The notes under the pieces are model-generated. The model was not told the origin of the DNA. It ran no database searches and saw only the letters and a list, made by a program, of their open reading frames with translations. Positions 34,588 to 41,722 of a DNA stretch of 64,000 nucleotides are shown here, in pieces (position 1 is the first letter of the stretch; the number at the start of each line of letters is the position of its first letter). Origin of the DNA: an uncultured Eubacteriales bacterium (GTDB lineage: Bacteria; Bacillota; Clostridia; Oscillospirales; Butyricicoccaceae); assembly GCA_910579575.1 (NCBI GenBank), contig CAJTUM010000007.1, positions 34,347 to 98,346 of the forward strand. The letters are read 5' to 3'. A program made the translations under genes and the position numbers.

Positions 34588-34860
34588 GGCGCGCAAGGGA
34601 AATATTCTGGTTTCGACGATTTTTTCAGGGGAAAAAAAGGGGTAAACCAGCACATGAAAAAAGATTGTGCAAAATTGCTGAAACGACCCCGAAAAATCGG
34701 GACAAAAAAGCTGCAAAACAGCCAAAAAAGATGAAATTTCAGCTTGATGAACGAAAATATAACATATCGAATATGCTGAAAACAATGAGAAAACAAATTA
34801 AAACTTGTGCAAAATTACTAAGGAAACAGGAGAGTATTAAAAAGCTGTTATGAAAAAATG
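34588..34860. other. AT-rich gap upstream of SBP8
   Basis: No credible gene; a 106-codon open frame here (34533-34853) starts inside the terminator and has no ribosome site. Two strong motif copies: GATTGTGCAAAATTGCTG (34663-34680) and CTTGTGCAAAATTACT (34804-34819). Confidence 0.6.
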
Positions 34861-34889
34861 TTGCAAAGGCCCGAAAAGGCGGGTATAAT
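34861..34889 (+). promoter_or_regulatory. Promoter of SBP8
   Basis: TTGCAA 34861-34866, 17-base spacer, TATAAT 34884-34889. Confidence 0.82.
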
Positions 34890-35009
34890 GTGTAACAAAT
34901 TCAAAATGATTTGTTCATATCTGCGGCCTTCCGGTTTTGCCTGGAAGAATGAATTTGTATTCGGCGGAGGCTTGCCTCTGTTGAAAATATAATTTGAGGT
35001 GAAGTAAAA

Positions 35010-36593
35010 ATGAGCAAGAAATTGCGCGCGCTGAGCCTGCTGCTGGTTCTGGTCATGGCCTTCGGCCTGTTTGCCGGATGCAGCAAGGACGAGCAGCAGC
35101 CCGTGGACGACGGCGATCAGCCTTCCAACGGCGGCGACGCCAACCAAGGCGATCAGCCTTCCAGCGACGGCGGCAAGGACAGCATTATCATTGCAACCGC
35201 CAACGAGACCCCCTCTCTGTCTCCTGTGGAGCACAACGCAGTGGCCGGCGACTATATGAACGGCCTGACCTATGCCACGCTGTTCCGCAGCAACCTGGAT
35301 ACGCTGGAGCCCGAGCCCTACCTGGTGGACACATATGAGTCTGTCAGCGATACAGAATGGCAGTTCAAGCTGAAGGAAGGCGTGAAATACCACAACGGCG
35401 AGACGATGACGGCAGAAGACGTCAAAGCCTCCATCGAGTGGGCCCAGGGTTTTGCGGAAGTCAGCCTGTACAACAGCGACATCGTTTCCGTTGAAGTGGT
35501 GGACGAGCTGACCTTCAAGATTACGACAGAAGGCCCGGACGCTATGCTGCTGAGCAACCTGAGCCACCATGGCAACGCCATTGTGCCGAAAGCTCTGATC
35601 GACAGCAACCACGATTTCAACACCGATCCTGTCGGCGCAGGCCCCTATAAATTTGTCAACTGGAACCGGGGCGACAGCGTGGAGTTTGAAGCGTTTGAGG
35701 ATTATTTCCTGGGCGCTCCTTCCATCAAGCATATGACTTGGAAGATTATCCCTGAAGGTTCCTCCAGAACAATCGCTCTGGAAGCCGGCGAAGTTGACTT
35801 CATCATCGAAGTGGAAGCCATGGACGGCGACCGCTTGAAGGAAAACAGCAACGTTGAAGTGATTGAATACAACGACACCAGCGAAAGCTGGCTGATGCTG
35901 AACAACGAAAAGCCCGGCCTGGACAACCAGGACGTGCGCCACGCCATCAACACCGCCATCGACAAAGAGAGCGTTGTGACGGTTGCCTATAACGGCATGG
36001 CTTCTCCGGCTCTGAGCCAGATGCCCATGAACTTTGAGGGCGCTACCGAAGAGAACGCCGACGTTTACGACGTGGAAAAGGCCAAAGAATGGCTGGATAA
36101 ATCCGGCGTGGACCCTGCTTCTATCGAGCTGAGCATCATCTGTTCGGACGACACCAAGAAGCGGGCCGGCGAGGTTATCCAGGCCAACCTGAAGGAAATT
36201 GGGATCAACGCCCAGATTGAGAGCATGGACCTGGCCACTTATCTCTCTGTGACAGCGGAAGGCAATTTCACCGCTTCCATCGGCGGTTATTCCTCCAGCA
36301 ACCTGTTGAGCTATGTGGTGGGCGTGTATCACTCCAGCTCCATCAACGCCTCCAATAAGACCCGCCTGAACGACGCCAAGGTGGACGAGCTGATCGACAA
36401 AGCGAAGGTCACGCTGGACCCGGCCGAGCGCAAGGGCATTATGGAAGAGCTGTCCGCTCGCCTGAACGAGCTGTGCTCCCAGGCCCCCCTGTATCAGCCC
36501 TTGACTCTGCGGGCCTACAAGAAAGGCTTGCAGGGCGTTAAGGTCAGCGACGCCGGCGGCATCCGCTGGGCGGACCTTTCCTGGGGCGCTTAA
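35010..36593 (+). CDS. SBP8: oligopeptide-type substrate-binding lipoprotein (subgroup A)
   Basis: 527 residues, lipobox LFAGC with C24. The first ~45 residues and the ~50 bases before the gene nearly copy SBP7; the ligand domain is closer to SBP1 in places (IATANETPSLSP, SYSSSN-type GYSSSNLLSYV, MASPALSQMPMNFEG). This mosaic suggests gene conversion between neighbours. Ends GGIRWADLSWGA, a variant tail. GAGGTGAAG precedes ATG 35010. Confidence 0.94.
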   Translation: MSKKLRALSLLLVLVMAFGLFAGCSKDEQQPVDDGDQPSNGGDANQGDQPSSDGGKDSIIIATANETPSLSPVEHNAVAGDYMNGLTYATLFRSNLDTLEPEPYLVDTYESVSDTEWQFKLKEGVKYHNGETMTAEDVKASIEWAQGFAEVSLYNSDIVSVEVVDELTFKITTEGPDAMLLSNLSHHGNAIVPKALIDSNHDFNTDPVGAGPYKFVNWNRGDSVEFEAFEDYFLGAPSIKHMTWKIIPEGSSRTIALEAGEVDFIIEVEAMDGDRLKENSNVEVIEYNDTSESWLMLNNEKPGLDNQDVRHAINTAIDKESVVTVAYNGMASPALSQMPMNFEGATEENADVYDVEKAKEWLDKSGVDPASIELSIICSDDTKKRAGEVIQANLKEIGINAQIESMDLATYLSVTAEGNFTASIGGYSSSNLLSYVVGVYHSSSINASNKTRLNDAKVDELIDKAKVTLDPAERKGIMEELSARLNELCSQAPLYQPLTLRAYKKGLQGVKVSDAGGIRWADLSWGA

Positions 36594-36631
36594 GCGTTTA
36601 AAGACTTCTCGACAAGCAAGATAAACTGCTG

Positions 36632-36668
36632 AAAAACCCTCGCGGCTGAGCCGCGGGGGTTTTCTTTG
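36632..36668 (+). terminator. Terminator of SBP8
   Basis: AAAACCCTCGCGGC pairs with GCCGCGGGGGTTTT around TGA, then CTTT. Confidence 0.85.
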
Positions 36669-36708
36669 CGCAGCGCGAAAAAAATTTCAAAAATAGGCGA
36701 AAAAACTC

Positions 36709-36737
36709 TTGCCAAAGCCCGGGACAAGGCGTATAAT
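36709..36737 (+). promoter_or_regulatory. Promoter of SBP9
   Basis: TTGCCA 36709-36714, 17-base spacer, TATAAT 36732-36737. Confidence 0.8.
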
Positions 36738-36819
36738 AAGCTCATAAAAATTCATACGAACGAATAAATATTCTTTATTTCAACGGCGTATGAGGAAAGT
36801 ATATGAGGTGGAAAAGAGC

Positions 36820-38400
36820 ATGAACAAGAAACTGCGGACGCTCAGCCTGCTGCTGGCGCTGGCCATGATGTTTGGCTTGTTTGCCGGCTGCTCGAAGGAT
36901 TCGGAGCCGACAGGCGGCGACCAGACCCAAGGCGATCAACCGGAGCAGAAACAAGAAGAGGATCAGCCCCAGCAAAGCTCGGGTAAGGACAGCATTGTCA
37001 TTGCCACAGCCAATGAAACGCCGTCCCTTTCGCCAGTAGACCACAACGCCACAGCCGGCAATTATATGAATCTGCTGACCTACAGCACGTTATTCCGCTC
37101 GGATATGAATTTGGAGCCCGAGCCTTATCTGGTGGAAAGTTACCAGAACCTCAGCGACACCTTGTGGGAATTTAAGCTGAAAAGCGGCGTCAAATACCAC
37201 AACGGCGAAACCATGACCGCCGAGGACGTCAAAGCCTCCATTGAATGGAGCAAGGAGCATCCAGAAGTCAATCTGTACAGCCGGGATATCGTCAATATCA
37301 ACGTGGTGGACGAGCTGACCGTGCAGATGGAGACAGCCGAGCCCAACGCTTTGATGCTGCAAAACCTGACCAGCCATGGCAACGCCATTGTACCGAAGGC
37401 GCTGATCGACAGCGGCCATGATTTTGCCACAGACCCTATTGGATCCGGCCCCTACAAGCTGGTGCAATGGAACCGGGGCGACAGTGTGGAATTTGAGGCG
37501 TTTGAAGACTTTTTCCTGGGCGCTCCTGCGCTGAAGCACATCACTTGGAAAGTTATCCCCGAGGGTTCCTCCCGGACCATCGCCCTGGAAGCCGGGGAAG
37601 TGGATTTCATTGTGGAGGTGGAATCCATGGACGTAGACCGGCTGGAAGAAAACGCCGATATCGATGTGCTGAAAGTGACGCCCACCAGCTACACTTGGCT
37701 GATGCTCAACAACGAAAAGCCCGGCTTGGACAATGAAAATGTGCGCCATGCCATCAACGCCGCCATCGATAAGGAAAGCGTGGCCACTGTGGCCTATAAC
37801 GGCTTGGCCTCCACCGCCGTCAGCCAAGTGCCTATGAATTTTGAGGGCGCCACGTTGGACAACGCCGACGTCTATGATGTGGAAAAGGCCAAAGAATGGC
37901 TGAGCCAATCCGGCCTTGATCCGGCCTCTATTGAAATGTCTATCATCTGCTCAGACGACACCAAAAAGCGGGCCGCCGAGGTGATCCAGGCCAATTTGAA
38001 AGAGATTGGCGTCAACGCGCAGATCGAGAGTATGGACCTGGCCACCTACCTTTCCGCTACGGATCAAGGCAACTATACTGCTTCCATCGGCGGTTTCACC
38101 GCCAACAACCCCATGAGCTATTGCCGGAGCGTTTATCACAGCTCCTCCATCAACGCCTCCAACACCACTCGATTGAATCATGCGGAGGTGGACGAATTGA
38201 TTGATAAGGCGCTGGTCACGTTGGACGACGCCGCCCGGAAGGAAATCATCGAAGAGCTTTCCAACAAGCTGAACGAGATTTGCCCGCAAGCGCCGCTGTA
38301 TCAACCGTTGACAGTCCGGGCGCATCGCAAAGGCTTGGAGGGCGTGGAAATCAACGGCACAGGAACGTTGTATTTTGAAAACGTCCATTGGGCCCAATAA
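36820..38400 (+). CDS. SBP9: oligopeptide-type substrate-binding lipoprotein (subgroup A, divergent)
   Basis: 526 residues, lipobox LFAGC with C24 and a Gln/Glu-rich linker (GDQPEQKQEEDQPQQSS) unlike the Gly/Asp linkers of the others. Cleft-region differences: GFTANNPMSYCRSVYHSSSI carries a cysteine-arginine pair in place of VVG, and TSYTWLMLNNEKP differs at the ring preceding the lobe hinge. GAGGTGG precedes ATG 36820; the open frame begins at 36790 without a ribosome site. Confidence 0.93.
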   Translation: MNKKLRTLSLLLALAMMFGLFAGCSKDSEPTGGDQTQGDQPEQKQEEDQPQQSSGKDSIVIATANETPSLSPVDHNATAGNYMNLLTYSTLFRSDMNLEPEPYLVESYQNLSDTLWEFKLKSGVKYHNGETMTAEDVKASIEWSKEHPEVNLYSRDIVNINVVDELTVQMETAEPNALMLQNLTSHGNAIVPKALIDSGHDFATDPIGSGPYKLVQWNRGDSVEFEAFEDFFLGAPALKHITWKVIPEGSSRTIALEAGEVDFIVEVESMDVDRLEENADIDVLKVTPTSYTWLMLNNEKPGLDNENVRHAINAAIDKESVATVAYNGLASTAVSQVPMNFEGATLDNADVYDVEKAKEWLSQSGLDPASIEMSIICSDDTKKRAAEVIQANLKEIGVNAQIESMDLATYLSATDQGNYTASIGGFTANNPMSYCRSVYHSSSINASNTTRLNHAEVDELIDKALVTLDDAARKEIIEELSNKLNEICPQAPLYQPLTVRAHRKGLEGVEINGTGTLYFENVHWAQ

Positions 38401-38420
38401 AAGAGCTGGAAAATCGAAAA

Positions 38421-38458
38421 GACCGTCCCCGACGTTTAGCGCCAGGGGCGGTTTTTTA
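38421..38458 (+). terminator. Terminator of SBP9
   Basis: GACCGTCCCC pairs with GGGGCGGTT around a longer loop, followed by TTTTT. An AT-rich region with TGCACAAAATAG (38466-38477) follows. Confidence 0.78.
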
Positions 38459-38541
38459 TTGAAACTGCACAAAATAGAAAAACAAAACTGTATAAAATAA
38501 ACGAAAATCACAAAGAAGAGGCGAAAATTCTTGAAAATTGA

Positions 38542-38570
38542 TTGCTTTTTTGTGACTAAAAATTTATACT
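38542..38570 (+). promoter_or_regulatory. Promoter of SBP10
   Basis: TTGCTT 38542-38547, 17-base spacer, TATACT 38565-38570. A palindrome-like AAATTCTTGAAAATT (38527-38541) abuts the -35 box and partly resembles a CodY box. Confidence 0.75.
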
Positions 38571-38637
38571 ATAAATAGAAACCGCCTAATTTATTGGTTT
38601 TTGCACAAGGCGGGAAAAGTAGGAGAGGAGAAGGAAC

Positions 38638-40194
38638 ATGAAAAAGAGAAATTGGAAAGCCCTGAGCCTGCTTCTGGTCGCCGCAACAACAGCGAGCTTG
38701 CTATTTGGATGCAGCAAGACGGAGGGCGGCTCGGGAGGCAAGAGCGAAGGGGAAGGGAACGGCGGCCCCAAGCGGGACAGCATTATCATCGCCACTATGG
38801 GCGAACCCCCGTCCTTGTCTCCCACAGACCACAACGCCATTGCGGCCAACTATATGAACGCCCTGACCTTCAGCCAGCTGACCCGGATGAACCAGGATAT
38901 GGAGATGGAAGGCGCTTTGGCGGAATCCTTTGAAAGCGTCAGCGACACCGAGTGGATTTTTCACCTGCGCAAAGGCGTCAAGTTTCACAATGGAGACGAA
39001 ATGACGGCCGACGACGTGGTGGCTTCTATTACATATGCCAAGACCTGCCCGGAAGTCAATCTATACAACGGGTCAGTGGAGACCATTGAAAAGGTGGACG
39101 ATTACACCGTTAAAATCACCACCCCCGGCCCCTCCGCCCTGCTGCTCAGTGATTTGGCCCATCATGGCAACGCCATTGTGCCCAAAAAGCTGTTGGACGA
39201 AAACCATGATTTTGCCACCGACCCCATTGGCACAGGCCCCTATAAGCACGTGGAATGGAAGCGGGGCGACAGCGTGGAATTTGAGATGTTCGACGACTAT
39301 TGGGATGAGGAGCATATGCCTTCCATCCAACACATGATTTGGAAAATTATCCCTGAAGGTTCCTCTCGGACCATCGCCCTGGAAGCGGGCGAGGTGGATT
39401 ATATCGTGGATGTGGAGGCTATGGACGTGGAGCGGCTGGAAGCCGCCGACGGCATCACTTTGGATAAAATTGCTGCAACCAACCATATGTGGATGATGGT
39501 CAACTTGGAAAAACCCGGGCTGGACAATGTGGATGTGCGCCGCGCGATGAACTGCGCTATCAACAAGGAAAGCGTGGTGCAGGTTGCGCTGAATAACCTG
39601 GGCACGCCCTCTTATTCCATGGCTCCAGACAATATGCCCGGCGCTTCCAATGAGAATACGCTGCCCTATGACCCGGAGAAAGCCAAAGAATATATGGCGG
39701 CTTCTGGCGTGAACCCAAAGGACGTGCAGTTTTCCATCATCTGCTCCAACGACACCAAAAAGCGGGCCGGAGAAGTGATTCAGGCCAATCTGAAAGAGAC
39801 GCTGGATATTGACTGTACGATTGAAAGCATGGACCTGGCCACCTATCTGTCCATCACAGCCGAAGGCAATTATACCGCCGCCATCGGCAATTATTCCTCC
39901 ACGGATATGACTCAATATCTGGTGGGCGTTTATCACAGCAAATCCATCAACGCCTCCAACAAGACCCGGCTGAACAGCCCGGAGGTGGACGCGCTGATTG
40001 ACAAAGCCAGCCAAACGGTGGACCCGGAGGAGCGGGCCAAAGTGCTGGAAGAATGCGTCGCGCTGCTCAACGAGCTGTGCCCGCAGGTTCCCCTGTATCA
40101 GGATATGCATATGCGGGCCTATGACGAGAACCTGGGAGGCGTGATTATGTATCCCGGCGGGACATTGTATATGCACGCGATGTATTGGAAATAA
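38638..40194 (+). CDS. SBP10: oligopeptide-type substrate-binding lipoprotein (subgroup C)
   Basis: 518 residues, lipobox SLLFGC with C25 and a Gly/Glu linker. Subgroup C with SBP4 (TYAKTCPEVNLYNG, PGPSALLLSDLAHHGNAIV, DNMPGASNENTLPYDPEKAK, ETLDIDCTIESMDLATYLS, VYHSKSINASNKTRLNSPEV). Unique traits are an insertion at DDYWDEEHMPSIQHMIW and a different C-terminal end (GGVIMYPGGTLYMHAMYWK) without the CYW(A/G)E tail. AGGAGAGGAG precedes ATG 38638. Last SBP of the array. Confidence 0.93.
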   Translation: MKKRNWKALSLLLVAATTASLLFGCSKTEGGSGGKSEGEGNGGPKRDSIIIATMGEPPSLSPTDHNAIAANYMNALTFSQLTRMNQDMEMEGALAESFESVSDTEWIFHLRKGVKFHNGDEMTADDVVASITYAKTCPEVNLYNGSVETIEKVDDYTVKITTPGPSALLLSDLAHHGNAIVPKKLLDENHDFATDPIGTGPYKHVEWKRGDSVEFEMFDDYWDEEHMPSIQHMIWKIIPEGSSRTIALEAGEVDYIVDVEAMDVERLEAADGITLDKIAATNHMWMMVNLEKPGLDNVDVRRAMNCAINKESVVQVALNNLGTPSYSMAPDNMPGASNENTLPYDPEKAKEYMAASGVNPKDVQFSIICSNDTKKRAGEVIQANLKETLDIDCTIESMDLATYLSITAEGNYTAAIGNYSSTDMTQYLVGVYHSKSINASNKTRLNSPEVDALIDKASQTVDPEERAKVLEECVALLNELCPQVPLYQDMHMRAYDENLGGVIMYPGGTLYMHAMYWK

Positions 40195-40225
40195 TCTTCC
40201 CGGCGTTCCAAAAGAAAAAAGCCAA

Positions 40226-40261
40226 AAGAGGCCCCGCTGTTTTGCAGCGGGCCTCTTTCTG
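40226..40261 (+). terminator. Terminator of SBP10
   Basis: AAAGAGGCCCCGCTG pairs with CAGCGGGCCTCTTT (one-base bulge), then CTGTTT. Confidence 0.82.
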
Positions 40262-40307
40262 TTTGGGAGCAGAAGCCCGCCCTTTGCGCCTTTAGCCGTT
40301 TCGTCTC

Positions 40308-40337
40308 TTGCGAAGCGGCGGGCTGGGGGAGTATAAT
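40308..40337 (+). promoter_or_regulatory. Promoter of the AI-2E family gene
   Basis: TTGCGA 40308-40313, 18-base spacer, TATAAT 40332-40337. Confidence 0.7.
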
Positions 40338-40372
40338 AGAGACAAGAGGAGAAAATTTTTGGAGGGGTTTGT

Positions 40373-41617
40373 GTGAAAAGAAGAAGAGGGGCGCTGCTGG
40401 ACGGCCGGGCGCTTACCAATTTGCTGACGGCGCTGATTGCCATCTCGTTTTATTTGGTTGTTTCCAATCTTTCTGCAGTGCGGGGACATTTGCAAAATCT
40501 TGTGGGAGTGCTCAAGCCCTTTGTGATCGGCTTTGCCATCGCTTTTTTACTCAACGCCCCCATGCGCCTTTTTGAGCAGAAGGTTTTTTACAAGCTGAAA
40601 TGCCGCCAAGGGCTTTCTATTTTGGCGGTTTATCTGCTGGCTGTGGCGCTGCTGACCATGCTGATGCAGACGGTGCTGCCTCAGCTGACCCAGTCGGTGC
40701 AGATGTTTGTTTCCAATATCAACGGCTATCTGCGCAACCTGAATCAGCTGACCCAGGTTGTGATTTCCAAGCTGCATTTGGAGGAAGACGCTTTCCAAGG
40801 CTTTGTGGTGACGTACAACGACGTGGTGCGCCAGGCCACAGACCTGTTATATGCCAAACTGCCGGATATCTTAAACTGGGGCATGGCGCTGAGCAGCGGG
40901 GTGGTTTCCGGCGTGACGGCGGTCATCGCCTCTGTTTATATGTTGGCCAGCAAGCAGAAGCTGACCCAGCAGATCAAGCGAATGCTCTATGCCTTTTTCC
41001 CCACGCAGCCCGTCAACATTTTTCTCAGCTATTGTCGCCGGGCCAATTCCATTTTTGCCGCCTTTATCAACGGCAAGCTCATTGACAGCGCCATCATCGG
41101 CGCGCTGTGCTTTGTTTTTTCCCAGCTGCTTCATGTCCCCTTTGCCATTTTGGTCAGCGTTATTGTGGGCGTCACCAACATCATTCCCTTTTTCGGTCCC
41201 ATCATCGGCGCCATTCCCTGCCTGATGATTTTGTCCATTGTGGACCCTTGGAGCGCTTTGCGTTTCGCTGTGCTGATTATTTTGCTTCAGCAGTTTGACG
41301 GCAACATCTTAGGCCCCAAAATCTTGGGGGATAGCACAGGACTGTCGCCTATCCTGGTGCTGATCGCCATCGTCGCCGGCGGCGGCCTGTTCGGCTTTGT
41401 GGGTATGGTGCTGGGAGTGCCCACCTTCGCCCTGCTTTACAGCATTTTGCGGGATATCACCGCCGTCAATCTGGTGAAACGAGGCGTGGACGAAAACGGC
41501 GCGCCCCTGCCCGATTACATGACCTGCCAGCCTTCGGATTGCGAAGCGAAGACGCCGCCGACGGAAAGTGAAAAAAAACCTCACTCTGCGGCGCCGCCAA
41601 ATGAGCGAAAGATATGA
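40373..41617 (+). CDS. AI-2E family transporter (PerM/TqsA-like membrane protein)
   Basis: 414 residues with about eight membrane helices. Family marks: the long amphipathic stretch between helices 2 and 3 (residues ~95-160), IVGVTNIIPFFGPIIGAIPC (residues ~263-282), LLQQFDGNILGPKILGDSTGL and GLFGFVGMVLGVPTFALLYS. Members export small molecules or ions (AI-2, or sodium/proton antiport in others); the substrate here is unknown. Start GTG 40373 after GGAGGGG; the C-terminal ~40 residues are hydrophilic. The TIR gene follows after ~105 bases without a clear promoter. Confidence 0.92.
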   Translation: MKRRRGALLDGRALTNLLTALIAISFYLVVSNLSAVRGHLQNLVGVLKPFVIGFAIAFLLNAPMRLFEQKVFYKLKCRQGLSILAVYLLAVALLTMLMQTVLPQLTQSVQMFVSNINGYLRNLNQLTQVVISKLHLEEDAFQGFVVTYNDVVRQATDLLYAKLPDILNWGMALSSGVVSGVTAVIASVYMLASKQKLTQQIKRMLYAFFPTQPVNIFLSYCRRANSIFAAFINGKLIDSAIIGALCFVFSQLLHVPFAILVSVIVGVTNIIPFFGPIIGAIPCLMILSIVDPWSALRFAVLIILLQQFDGNILGPKILGDSTGLSPILVLIAIVAGGGLFGFVGMVLGVPTFALLYSILRDITAVNLVKRGVDENGAPLPDYMTCQPSDCEAKTPPTESEKKPHSAAPPNERKI

Positions 41618-41722
41618 CGGCGGCAAGCGAGAGAGCTTTGGGCCGCCCTTGGGAACCGCGACATATGGCGGGCGAGAGAGACGTAAAATTGGCTTTGCAG
41701 CAGCCGGATAGGAGAAACTGTT

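Noticed and set aside
34533..34853. A 106-codon plus-strand frame between SBP7 and SBP8
   Set aside because: Starts within the SBP7 terminator, is Lys-rich as expected of AT-rich non-coding DNA, and has no ribosome site.
16421..40194. The SBP array as a mobile element or composite transposon
   Set aside because: No transposase, terminal inverted repeats or attachment sites are visible; tandem duplication explains it.
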